Below are positions 1 through 7,584 of a stretch of 37,258 nucleotides of DNA, piece by piece. The position numbers were made by a program, and so were the translations under genes. Each line of letters opens with the position of its first letter. Positions within the stretch are counted from its first letter, which is position 1. This DNA is from Akkermansia muciniphila. GTDB taxonomy: Bacteria; Verrucomicrobiota; Verrucomicrobiia; Verrucomicrobiales; Verrucomicrobiaceae. The notes below the pieces were generated by a model. It saw only the letters and a program-made list of their open reading frames with translations. It ran no database searches and was not told where the DNA came from. The stretch lies in contig CAMCWM010000033.1 of the NCBI GenBank assembly GCA_945882215.1, positions 1 through 37,258 on the forward strand. Direction: 5' to 3'.

Positions 1-1284
1 GAGGTGGCGTGGGATGGCGGAGTAGTCCTCAATGATTTCGCGGTAGAAATCGACGATGGCGATGTGGCCTTCAGGCGTGTGCGCGAGGCTCATGGGATGG
101 AACCACGCGTCGCGGGAGGCGAGGAATTCGCGCTGCTCCTCGCCCTTCACGCGTTGCAGACGCAGGCGGGTGCCATCGCGCACGATTTCGGCGCGGTGGA
201 TGAGGTTTTGCGCGGGTTCGCAGACGAAATACTGGCCGCGCCAGACGAGCGGTCCGCAGGCGCTGGTGAAGTAACCGGACGCGGCGGCATCGCTGAGGCT
301 GATCTTGCGGTAGAAGGCGAAGTATTCGGCATGTTGCTCGCGCTTCGTGCGCCACGGATGCGGTTTGGAGATGGGATAGACGCGGGTGTCGTCGCTGGCA
401 GGCGAGTCGAGCACGGGCGCGGCGGCGTCTGGGTTCCGTGCGAGGTAGCGCCATGGGATGGGCGTGACGTAGAGGCCGGGATGCGTGGTGGTGCAGGTGA
501 AGCGCTCGCCGCTGTCGGTGAAGGCCATGCCCATCGTCTTCGTGCTGCCGCTCACGGGCTCGATGGCGCTGCCGTCGGCGCGGATGCGGAAGTCGGTGGC
601 TGGAAGCGTGACGGGCTTTGCCAAATGCGGCCCGGTGATCTCGCCTCCGGCCCAACCGCGACCGAAATACAGCCAGCCATCCGGTCCCCAAGTCGGTGCA
701 TTGATGCCGCGCTCCAGATTGCCGGTGCCGAAGCCGGTGAAGAGCTTTTCGTTCACGTCGGCGTGGTCATCGCCATCGCTGTCTATGAGGAAAACGATGT
801 GCGGGGCGCAGGCGACGATGATGCCGCCATTCGCCGCCGCGATGCCGTAACATGGAGGCAAGCGATCTGCCCACACGATGGCCTTGTCCATGACGCCGTC
901 GCCATCGGTATCGCGCAGGAGCTTCACGGTGCCGTAGGTTTCGGACTCGGCCTTCTTCTTCGCCGCCTCGCTGGCCTGGATGCGACGCACTTCGAGGTCG
1001 AGCTGGCCGGATTTGTTAAGCTCGTCGATGTCATACTGCCCTTCGACATTGTAGCCGTGCAGTTCGCAGACAAAGCAGCGCCCCTTGTCGTCCCAGCAGA
1101 TGCCGCTCGGCTCCGTGATGAGCGGTTCGCTGGCGAGGAGGCGGATTTGGTAGCCTGCGGGCAGTTGAAACTGCTTCGCACTTTCGGCTGGCGAGCGCGG
1201 TTTGGGAGCGTCGTCAGGGCGGGGGATTTCGGCAAAGGTGGCCGCAGCGAGTAGAAGCGAGGTCAAGACGAGACGATGCATCAT
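1..1284 (-). CDS. PVC-type membrane-bound dehydrogenase (PQQ-GDH-like beta-propeller), N-terminal part
   Basis: The minus-strand frame is open from ATG 1284 (or ATG 1281) to the left edge with no stop, giving about 428 residues of a longer protein. It starts with a hydrophobic signal peptide (MMHRLVLTSLLLAAATFA) and is therefore probably exported. Next come QLPAGYQIRLLASEPLI, a propeller-type segment (EPSGICWDDKGRCFVCEL), two Asp-rich calcium-loop-like motifs (DTDGDGVMD and DSDGDDHADVNEK), a GINAPTWGPDGWLYFGRG blade, and IVDFYREIIEDYSAIPRHL at the edge. This order matches the planctomycete/verrucomicrobial putative membrane-bound dehydrogenase domain family. Those proteins usually continue into HEAT-repeat and cytochrome c domains, which cannot be seen here. 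The substrate is unknown. The gene diverges from pntAA across about 120 bases. Confidence 0.85.
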   Translation of the reverse strand, partial: MMHRLVLTSLLLAAATFAEIPRPDDAPKPRSPAESAKQFQLPAGYQIRLLASEPLITEPSGICWDDKGRCFVCELHGYNVEGQYDIDELNKSGQLDLEVRRIQASEAAKKKAESETYGTVKLLRDTDGDGVMDKAIVWADRLPPCYGIAAANGGIIVACAPHIVFLIDSDGDDHADVNEKLFTGFGTGNLERGINAPTWGPDGWLYFGRGWAGGEITGPHLAKPVTLPATDFRIRADGSAIEPVSGSTKTMGMAFTDSGERFTCTTTHPGLYVTPIPWRYLARNPDAAAPVLDSPASDDTRVYPISKPHPWRTKREQHAEYFAFYRKISLSDAAASGYFTSACGPLVWRGQYFVCEPAQNLIHRAEIVRDGTRLRLQRVKGEEQREFLASRDAWFHPMSLAHTPEGHIAIVDFYREIIEDYSAIPRHL

Positions 1285-1339
1285 ATCAATACAGGCCGCG
1301 TGGCGGGGCTGTTGCAGGGGTGTTCATGACACCATCCCG

Positions 1340-1357
1340 TCATTTCGCCGGAAATGA
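1340..1357. promoter_or_regulatory. Inverted repeat between divergent genes
   Basis: TCATTTC and GAAATGA form a perfect 7-bp inverted repeat around a 4-base spacer. It lies in the 121-base gap between the divergent dehydrogenase and pntAA genes. It could be an operator or a short hairpin. No convincing -35/-10 pair was identified nearby, so a regulatory role is inference from position only. Confidence 0.25.
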
Positions 1358-1405
1358 TGCTGGCGAGATTGCAGTCCTTGCTAACGTTCGTGTCAACGCC
1401 AGCCA

Positions 1406-2533
1406 ATGACCGTCGCCATTCCCAAAGAAACCCACGCCGGAGAAACGCGCGCCGCACTGGTGCCGGAGCATGTGACCAAACTGGCGGCGCTGGGAGCGAA
1501 GATAGAGGTGGAATCAGGACTGGGCTCCACCTGTGGACACACTGATGCGGACTACACGGCGGCTGGAGCCACGGTGCGCACGGATCGCGCTGCGATGCTC
1601 GCAGAGGCGGATGTCATTCTGCAAGTGCGCAAGCCATCGCCCAACGATGTGAGTCTGATGCGTGAAGGCGCGGTGTTCATCGGATTGCTCGACCCGTTTC
1701 AATCACCGGAGCTGATCCAGGCGCTGGCGGCGCATGGTGTCAGTGCGATCAGCATGGAGATGGTGCCACGCAGCACGCGGGCGCAGAAGATGGATGTGCT
1801 GTCGTCGCAGGCGAGTTTGGCTGGTTATGCTGCGGTGATCGCGGCGGCGGAGCAGTCCGGAAAGATTTTTCCGATGATGATGACACCTGCGGGCACGATC
1901 AAACCGGTGAAGGTGTTCATCATCGGTGCAGGTGTGGCCGGATTGCAGGCCATCGCCACAGCGAAACGGCTTGGTGCTAAGGTGGAGGCGTTTGATACGC
2001 GACCCGTCGTCGAGGAGCAGGTGAGATCGCTCGGCGCGAAGTTTGTGAAGATCGACGTGGGCGAAACCGGCCAGACCGCCGACGGCTATGCGAAGCCGCT
2101 GACGGAGGAACAAATCAAACTGCAACGCGAAGGCATGACCCGAGTGTGCGCGGAGTCGGATGTGGTGATCACGACCGCACAAGTGTTTGGCAGGCGTGCG
2201 CCGATTTTGCTGACGAGCGAGATGCTCGATGCGATGAAGCCCGGCAGTGTCGTGGTGGATCTCGCGGTCGAAAGCGGCGGCAATGTGGAGGGCGTGGTGG
2301 CGGATCAAATCATCGAGCGCAAAGGCGTGAAGATCGTCGGCATCGCCAGCCTTCCGGGGACTGTGCCGGTTCACGCGAGCCAAATGTTTTCCTCGAACGT
2401 CACCGCCTTGCTGACGGAGTTTTGGGACAAGGAAACGAAATCGCTCAAGCTGAACCTCGACGACGACATCCTCAAAAGCTGCCTCGTCACGCATGGCGGC
2501 AAAATCGTGAACGAAAAACTCGCCGCCACCTGA
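1406..2533 (+). CDS. pntA: NAD(P) transhydrogenase alpha subunit, part 1 (NAD-binding dI)
   Basis: This 375-residue protein is the soluble NAD(H)-binding domain I of proton-translocating transhydrogenase, which passes hydride between NADH and NADP+ at the cytoplasmic face of the inner membrane. It opens with MTVAIPKETHAGETRAALVP, the typical start of the alanine dehydrogenase/PntA family. A Rossmann motif follows (FIIGAGVAGLQAIATAKRLGAKVEAFDTRP, residues about 172-200), with a VVVDLAVESGGN segment near residue 290. It lacks the membrane helices of the long E. coli PntA, so this is the split Rhodospirillum-type form with a separate small subunit. Six bases separate it from the next gene. ATG 1406 was chosen because the family N-terminus begins there. 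Confidence 0.96.
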   Translation: MTVAIPKETHAGETRAALVPEHVTKLAALGAKIEVESGLGSTCGHTDADYTAAGATVRTDRAAMLAEADVILQVRKPSPNDVSLMREGAVFIGLLDPFQSPELIQALAAHGVSAISMEMVPRSTRAQKMDVLSSQASLAGYAAVIAAAEQSGKIFPMMMTPAGTIKPVKVFIIGAGVAGLQAIATAKRLGAKVEAFDTRPVVEEQVRSLGAKFVKIDVGETGQTADGYAKPLTEEQIKLQREGMTRVCAESDVVITTAQVFGRRAPILLTSEMLDAMKPGSVVVDLAVESGGNVEGVVADQIIERKGVKIVGIASLPGTVPVHASQMFSSNVTALLTEFWDKETKSLKLNLDDDILKSCLVTHGGKIVNEKLAAT

Positions 2534-2539
2534 CATGCC

Positions 2540-2821
2540 ATGACCGCCGACATGCTCATCTTCTTCATCTTCGTGCTGTCGATCTTCCTCGGCTTTGAAC
2601 TCATTTCGAAGGTGCCATCCATGTTGCACACACCTCTGATGTCCGGCACGAACGCGATCCACGGAATCATCCTGCTCGGTGGCATGTTGGTGCTCGCGAG
2701 CGCGGAGGGGTTTATTCAGCACGTCGCCGGATTTATCGCCGTGGTGCTCGGCTCGGCGAACGTGTTCGGCGGCTTCATGGTGACCGACCGCATGTTGCAG
2801 ATGTTCAAGCGCAAGAAGTGA
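2540..2821 (+). CDS. pntAB: NAD(P) transhydrogenase alpha subunit, part 2 (membrane dII, PntAB)
   Basis: This 93-residue membrane protein matches the small dII-alpha subunit of three-component transhydrogenases. It has three hydrophobic segments (around residues 5-20, 40-55 and 60-82), the family-like phrase ELISKVPSMLHTPLMSGTNA between the first and second, and a basic C-terminus (MFKRKK). With PntB it forms the proton channel. It lies between pntAA and pntB with gaps of 6 and 7 bases, consistent with one transcript. The size is usual for this subunit. Confidence 0.95.
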   Translation: MTADMLIFFIFVLSIFLGFELISKVPSMLHTPLMSGTNAIHGIILLGGMLVLASAEGFIQHVAGFIAVVLGSANVFGGFMVTDRMLQMFKRKK

Positions 2822-2828
2822 GCCCACG

Positions 2829-4226
2829 ATGAACATGATCACCGCCCTCATCTTCCTCATCGCTTCCGTGCTGTTCATTGTCGGCATCAAGCTGCTCGCG
2901 TCGCCGAAGACGGCACGTCAGGGCAATCTCGTCGCCGGGCTGGGCATGGTGATCGCATTGCTGGCAGTTCTGCCGCTGATGCAGGGACCGCATGGCACGG
3001 GCGTGTCGCTGTGGAAATGGTTCCTCATCTTTGCTGGCATCGTGATCGGCCTGATCGTCGGCGCGGCGGGTGCTTATCGGGTCAAAATGACGTCGATGCC
3101 GCAGATGGTCGCGCTCTTCAACGGTGCTGGCGGAGGTGCGGCGGCGCTGGTGGCGGCGATTGAATTCGCGCATGTGACTCAGACGGCGAGCACAATGTTT
3201 GTCGTGTCGATGCTGAGTGCCGCGATGATCGGCGCGGTGTCGTTGTCCGGCAGCATCATCGCTTTCTACAAGCTCGAAGGACACTTCGACAAGCCCGTGA
3301 CGTATCCGGCGCAGCAGGTGCTGAACGGGGTTTTGTTTGTGCTGAGCGTATTGCTAGCCATCGCGATGGTGGCGGGATCTCACAGCATGGTGCTCATGGT
3401 GCTGTTCCTCGTGCTGGCACTTGCTTTGGGCGTGCTGATGGTGCTGCCCATCGGCGGCGCGGACATGCCTGTGGTCATTTCATTGCTCAATTCGTTCACC
3501 GGTCTCGCTGTCGCGGCGGATGGCTTTGCCATCAACAACATCGCCATGGTGATCGCGGGCACGCTGGTCGGTTCCTCCGGCACGCTGCTGACCCTGGCGA
3601 TGTGCAAGGCGATGAACCGGCCCGTGACGAATGTTTTGTTCAGCGCCTTTGGCAAAGTGAATGGCGCGTCTGCCGATGCAGTCGCCGCAACCGGCAGCGT
3701 GAGGCCCGTGCAGGCCGATGAGGCTGCCATGCTGCTCAGTGTCGCGAGTCGCGTGGTGATCGTGCCCGGTTACGGTCTCGCCGTCGCCCAGGCGCAGCAT
3801 CAGGTGCGGCAGCTCGCGGATGAACTCGCGCAGCATGGCGTCGAAGTCAGCTACGCCATCCATCCCGTTGCCGGTCGCATGCCCGGCCACATGAACGTGC
3901 TGCTCGCCGAGGCCGACGTGCCGTATGATCAGCTCATCGAGATGGACGAGATCAATCCCGAGATGGACCGCGTCGATGTGTGCCTCATCATCGGCGCGAA
4001 CGACGTGGTGAACCCCGCCGCACGCGAAGACAAGTCCAGCCCGATCTACGGCATGCCGATCATCGAGGCCGAGAAAGCTGGCACCGTGATCGTGATGAAA
4101 CGCAGCATGGGCAAGGGCTTCGCCGGCATCGAAAACGCCCTCTTCCTCCGCGACAACTGCCGCATGCTGTTCGGCGATGCGAAGGCATCGCTGCAGGAAC
4201 TGGTGACCCTAGTGAAGGCTGGCTAA
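2829..4226 (+). CDS. pntB: NAD(P) transhydrogenase beta subunit
   Basis: This 465-residue PntB has the usual length and order. About eight membrane segments occupy roughly residues 5-255 (dII). The cytoplasmic NADP(H)-binding domain III follows, with GYGLAVAQAQHQVRQLADEL, the conserved HPVAGRMPGHMNVLLAEADV, then GANDVVNPAAREDKSSPIYG and VMKRSMGKGFAGIENALF. The enzyme uses proton motive force to make NADPH from NADP+ and NADH. It is the third gene of the pnt set. The DUF1501 gene follows after about 30 bases on the same strand with no visible terminator, so read-through is possible. Confidence 0.97.
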   Translation: MNMITALIFLIASVLFIVGIKLLASPKTARQGNLVAGLGMVIALLAVLPLMQGPHGTGVSLWKWFLIFAGIVIGLIVGAAGAYRVKMTSMPQMVALFNGAGGGAAALVAAIEFAHVTQTASTMFVVSMLSAAMIGAVSLSGSIIAFYKLEGHFDKPVTYPAQQVLNGVLFVLSVLLAIAMVAGSHSMVLMVLFLVLALALGVLMVLPIGGADMPVVISLLNSFTGLAVAADGFAINNIAMVIAGTLVGSSGTLLTLAMCKAMNRPVTNVLFSAFGKVNGASADAVAATGSVRPVQADEAAMLLSVASRVVIVPGYGLAVAQAQHQVRQLADELAQHGVEVSYAIHPVAGRMPGHMNVLLAEADVPYDQLIEMDEINPEMDRVDVCLIIGANDVVNPAAREDKSSPIYGMPIIEAEKAGTVIVMKRSMGKGFAGIENALFLRDNCRMLFGDAKASLQELVTLVKAG

Positions 4227-4256
4227 ATCCGCCCCGCAGCTCCCGTATGAGTGCGG

Positions 4257-5657
4257 ATGCCTTCTCCCGATCATCCCTGCACCGGTCACAGTGATCCGCA
4301 CGCGTTCATGTTCATGAACCCGCGTGTGCGCGATGGTGTCGTTGTGCATGGCAGGCGTTCCATTTTGAAAACGAGCCTCACAGGCCTCGGTGCGCTGACG
4401 CTGCCCGGCTTGATGAAGCTGCGCGCGGAAGGGAAGGCCAAAGCGAGCAACAAAGCCGTCATCCTGCTCTGGATGACCGGCGGCCCTTCGCACATTGACA
4501 CCTGGGATCCGAAGCCAGACCGACCCATCGAGAATCGCGGTCCTTTTAAAACCATCGCAACCAAGCTGCCCGGCGTGCGCATCTGCGAATTCCTGCCGAA
4601 ACAGGCGGCGATGCTCGACAAGTTCACGATCATCCGCTCGGTCGATTGCCGCTTCAGCAATCACGAGCCGAACATGGTCATGCAGACCGCGAATCTGGCC
4701 AACGAGCCGCGCACGAACCCGAAGGCGAAGTATTTCCCGTCCTTCGGCAGCATCGTGGCGAAGCATCACGGCCCGAATCATCCAGCGATGCCGCCCTACG
4801 TCGTGCTGAACATGAAGTCGCGCTCGCATGTGGGCTGGGGTGGCTACCTCGGCACGCAGTATGATCCGTTCGATGGCAACAACGCCACGAAGCTCTTCCA
4901 ACTGCCCTCCGGCCTCAGCATGGACCGCCTGCATGCCCGCCAGACGCTGAGCAAGCAGATGGACGGCCTCCGTGCTGATCTCGACGCCAGCGGCATGATG
5001 AGCGCGATGGATGCCTTCGGCCAAAAAGCCTTCGATATCGTCGCGGGTGGTCGTGCGCAGGAGGCGTTCGATTTGAGCCAGGAGCCGAAAAAGGTGAGCG
5101 ACCTCTATGGCGAGCATGATTGGGCCAAACAAGCCCTGCTGGCGCGTCGCCTCGTCGAGCGCGGCTCGAGCTTCGTCACCATCGATCTCAGCAATCACAG
5201 CGCCTCCGGCACCTGGGACAATCACGGCGACAACATCCCGCCCTACGGCGGCATTTGGAACGGCCTGCGCCCGCTGCTGCCCGTTTTCGATCACGTTATC
5301 ACCACGCTGGTGAGCGATCTTCGCGAACGCGGCATGCTGGATGACACGCTTGTCATCGCGATGGGCGAGTTTGGCCGCACCCCGAACCTCGGCACGCAAG
5401 GCAGCACGGACGGCCGCAACCACTGGCCCGTCGTGATGAGCATGTCCCTCGCCGGTGGCGGCTTCCGCCACGGTCAGGTCATCGGATCATCCACCAAAGA
5501 CGGCGGCGAGATCGCCGAACGCCCCGTTACTCCCGGTGACCTGGCCGCCACCATCTATCAGCATATGGGTGTCCCGCTGGATGCGACCTATACGGATCAT
5601 CAGGGCCGCCCGAACTTCATCGTGGACCAGGGGAAGCCACTGGCGGAACTGATCTGA
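4257..5657 (+). CDS. DUF1501 secreted protein (sulfatase/alkaline-phosphatase-like fold)
   Basis: This protein of about 466 residues belongs to the DUF1501 family, abundant in Planctomycetota and Verrucomicrobiota. Motifs seen are the twin-arginine-style start GRRSILKTSLTGLGALTLPG, AVILLWMTGGPSHIDTWDPK, SVDCRFSNHEPNMVMQT, TWDNHGDNIPPYGGIW, VIAMGEFGRTPNLGTQGSTD with GRNHWP, and a C-terminal ATIYQHMGVPLDATYTDHQGRP. The fold resembles the alkaline phosphatase superfamily; the substrate is unknown. The Tat-like signal suggests export of a folded, possibly metal-containing protein. The start is uncertain: GTG 4251 lies in frame two codons before ATG 4257, and the RR pair sits about 30 residues in. 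DUF1501 genes usually neighbour a DUF1553/DUF1549 cytochrome gene, and none is adjacent here. Confidence 0.9.
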   Translation: MPSPDHPCTGHSDPHAFMFMNPRVRDGVVVHGRRSILKTSLTGLGALTLPGLMKLRAEGKAKASNKAVILLWMTGGPSHIDTWDPKPDRPIENRGPFKTIATKLPGVRICEFLPKQAAMLDKFTIIRSVDCRFSNHEPNMVMQTANLANEPRTNPKAKYFPSFGSIVAKHHGPNHPAMPPYVVLNMKSRSHVGWGGYLGTQYDPFDGNNATKLFQLPSGLSMDRLHARQTLSKQMDGLRADLDASGMMSAMDAFGQKAFDIVAGGRAQEAFDLSQEPKKVSDLYGEHDWAKQALLARRLVERGSSFVTIDLSNHSASGTWDNHGDNIPPYGGIWNGLRPLLPVFDHVITTLVSDLRERGMLDDTLVIAMGEFGRTPNLGTQGSTDGRNHWPVVMSMSLAGGGFRHGQVIGSSTKDGGEIAERPVTPGDLAATIYQHMGVPLDATYTDHQGRPNFIVDQGKPLAELI

Positions 5658-5886
5658 TCCGGCGACTGTGGGGGAGGCCGGGCAGGGGAGGAATGCCGTG
5701 TGACGTTTCCGAGGTCGAAAAACTGCTTGCCGCAGCAGGGGATGCCGGTAACATCGCGCCCCTTTTGCCGGGCCGCGTTGGTCAGGCCAAAGGGTTCAAC
5801 CCGAAGCCCGTTCGACCGGATCAGTCCTTGTGGCTGAGCGTTTTGCCCCCAAAGCGTGCGGAAGACAGGCACCTTACACTAAATAC
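5658..5886 (+). other. rpsB leader/promoter region, no confident element
   Basis: These 229 bases separate the DUF1501 gene from rpsB and should hold the rpsB-tsf promoter. I see no strong -35/-10 pair, no clear terminator for the upstream gene, and no leader structure I can assign to S2 autoregulation. An in-frame extension of rpsB back to 5830 exists, but the conserved S2 start is at 5887. No Shine-Dalgarno motif precedes the rpsB ATG. Confidence 0.4.
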
Positions 5887-6579
5887 ATGTCAACACAGAT
5901 CCTTGCCGAGCTCGTCGAAGCCGGCGTCCACTTCGGACACCAGACCAAGCGCTGGAACCCCAAGATGAAAGCTTTCATCATGGGCACCAAAAACCAGATC
6001 CACATCCTCAACATCGAGGAAACCGTCAAACAGATCGACACGGCCGCCGATTTCCTGGCCGACCTCGCCCGCAAGAGCAAAAAAATCCTTTTCGTCGGCT
6101 GCAAGCGCCAGGCGCAGGAAGCCATCAAGGAGGCCGCCGAGGCCTGCGGCCAGTTCTACGTCAACCATCGCTGGCTGGGCGGCACGCTCACCAACATGGA
6201 GACGATCAAGAAAAGCATCGCCCGTCTCAATTACCTCGAAGACATCGACAACAAGCCTGAGGTCAAGCTCATGTCCAAGAAGGAGCTGGCCAGCCTCAAC
6301 CGTGAGCGCATCAAGCTGGAGCGCAACCTCCGCGGCATCCGCCACATGGGCAAGATCCCGGACGCTGTCGTCATCGTCGATTCCGCCCGCGAGCACATCG
6401 CCGTGCATGAGTCCCGCCGCCTGAAAATCCCGATCGTCGCCCTCGTCGACACGAACGCCGACCCGAACATCATCGACTACCCCATCGCCGCCAACGACGA
6501 CGCCATCCGCTCCATCCGCATCATCCTGCAGAAGCTGATCGACCCCGTCATCGTCGCCACCGCTGAAGCGAAGAAGTAA
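5887..6579 (+). CDS. rpsB: 30S ribosomal protein S2
   Basis: This 230-residue ribosomal protein S2 is close in length to E. coli S2 (241). Family hallmarks are LVEAGVHFGHQTKRWNPKM near the N-terminus, IHILNIEETVKQ, the coiled-coil region around residues 95-145, and DAVVIVDSAREHIAVHESRR with PIVALVDTNADPNIIDYPI. ATG 5887 was preferred because MSTQILAELVEAGVHFGH matches the family start, while the 19 upstream in-frame residues do not look like S2. S2 sits in the small-subunit head/platform cleft. tsf follows after 24 bases, the common rpsB-tsf pair. There is no clear Shine-Dalgarno sequence. Confidence 0.98.
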   Translation: MSTQILAELVEAGVHFGHQTKRWNPKMKAFIMGTKNQIHILNIEETVKQIDTAADFLADLARKSKKILFVGCKRQAQEAIKEAAEACGQFYVNHRWLGGTLTNMETIKKSIARLNYLEDIDNKPEVKLMSKKELASLNRERIKLERNLRGIRHMGKIPDAVVIVDSAREHIAVHESRRLKIPIVALVDTNADPNIIDYPIAANDDAIRSIRIILQKLIDPVIVATAEAKK

Positions 6580-6603
6580 CCTTCCACCCCCACCTACCGA
6601 CAC

Positions 6604-7200
6604 ATGGCTGAAATCTCCGCGAAACTCGTCATGACCCTGCGTGAAAAGACCAACGCAGGCATGATGGAATGCAAAAAAGCTCTCACTGAGGCCGCAGGCG
6701 ACCTCGAGAAGGCAGAAACCATCCTCCGCAAAAGTGGCACCATCAAGGCTGAGAAGAAGGCCGACCGCCAGACGAAGGAAGGCATCATCGCCTCCTACAT
6801 TCACATGGCTGGTCGCATTGGCGTGCTCATCGAAGTGAACTGCGAGACCGACTTCGTCGCCCGCAATGAAAACTTCCAGGCTCTCGTGAAGGACATCTCC
6901 CTCCACATCGCCGCCTCGAATCCACGCTTCCTCCAGCGTGAGGACGTTCCCGCCGATCTTATCGCCAAGGAACGCGAAATCGGCGCCGAGCTGGTCAAAG
7001 GCAAGCCTGCCAACATCGTGGACAAGATCGTTGACGGCAAAATGGAGAAATTCTACGCCGACAACTGCTTGCTCGAACAAGCCTTCATCAAGAACCCGGA
7101 CATCACCATCCGCGATCTGGTCAAAGGCAAGATCACCGAGCTGGGCGAAAACCTCATCGTCCGCCGCTTTACCCGCTACGCAGTGGGCGAGGAGATCTGA
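6604..7200 (+). CDS. tsf: Elongation factor Ts (short form)
   Basis: This 198-residue EF-Ts catalyses GDP/GTP exchange on EF-Tu. The UBA-like N-terminal region holds TNAGMMECKKALTEAAGDLE, followed by the conserved IGVLIEVNCETDFVARNE. The C-terminal part (IRDLVKGKITELGENLIVRRFTRY) is typical. At under 200 residues it is the short Thermus-like form, not the roughly 280-residue E. coli form with a duplicated core. It is the last gene of the rpsB-tsf unit and is followed by a strong terminator. The start is preceded by CACCTACCGACAC, with no Shine-Dalgarno motif. Confidence 0.97.
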   Translation: MAEISAKLVMTLREKTNAGMMECKKALTEAAGDLEKAETILRKSGTIKAEKKADRQTKEGIIASYIHMAGRIGVLIEVNCETDFVARNENFQALVKDISLHIAASNPRFLQREDVPADLIAKEREIGAELVKGKPANIVDKIVDGKMEKFYADNCLLEQAFIKNPDITIRDLVKGKITELGENLIVRRFTRYAVGEEI

Positions 7201-7228
7201 TTCAAGCCGCAGAGCATAAACCTCACGA

Positions 7229-7258
7229 AAAGGCGGTCGGAAACGACCGCCTTTTTCA
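7229..7258 (+). terminator. Intrinsic terminator of rpsB-tsf
   Basis: AAAGGCGGTCG and CGACCGCCTTT form a perfect 11-bp stem around a GAAA tetraloop, running into TTTTTC. It begins about 28 bases after the tsf stop and is a textbook rho-independent terminator. Confidence 0.93.
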
Positions 7259-7260
7259 TT

Positions 7261-7584
7261 TCTCAAACAAGAGGCACCCCCACCGCATTGGATGACCTCG
7301 CAATCAGTCAACTGCCTGATATTTAGCTTTGCTAAAATACCTGATTCATGCCAAATTTCCGTAATTGGCATATTTCCCATGAGTGGCGACCCGCCTCTCC
7401 GGCCCTCCATGCCTGCGTCCTGTGCGCACCCCATCTCCATCGCCTTGCGGTGGTGCCTGAGCTTTGGGCACCAAGGGCGGCAGCTTGATCACAAACCACG
7501 CCGCTCTGAAAACTCGCAACTTTCAGTTTCCTCCCGGCCAGAATCCTCCATCCTGCGCGCCCGCTTTTCGCCCCCAAATTTGCC
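7261..7584 (+). promoter_or_regulatory. Gene-free leader of the DAHP synthase gene with several inverted repeats
   Basis: No supportable gene lies here. An AT-richer patch contains two neighbouring inverted repeats: TTTAGC-TTT-GCTAAA (7322-7336) and ATGCCAA with TTGGCAT (7348-7354 and 7365-7371). Further on, TGGTGCC (7451-7457) pairs with GGCACCA (7467-7473) across 9 bases. The region must hold the promoter of the aroG-hldA-gmhA unit. The repeats could be operator sites or leader hairpins. No leader peptide rich in aromatic residues was recognised. The assignment is inference from position and symmetry. Confidence 0.4.

Noticed and set aside
4-1254. Plus-strand frame of 416 residues at the left edge
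   Set aside because: It mirrors the minus-strand dehydrogenase, whose motifs and signal peptide are convincing.
1703-2890. 395-residue minus-strand frame opposite pntAA/pntAB
   Set aside because: Low-complexity His/Arg-rich translation antisense to clear pnt genes.
4209-5471. 420-residue minus-strand frame opposite the DUF1501 gene
   Set aside because: Antisense to a gene with conserved family motifs; no domain recognised.
5890-7440. 516-residue open frame on the minus strand opposite rpsB and tsf
   Set aside because: It lies entirely antisense to two strongly conserved genes; its composition follows from codon bias in high-GC DNA and it shows no recognisable motif.
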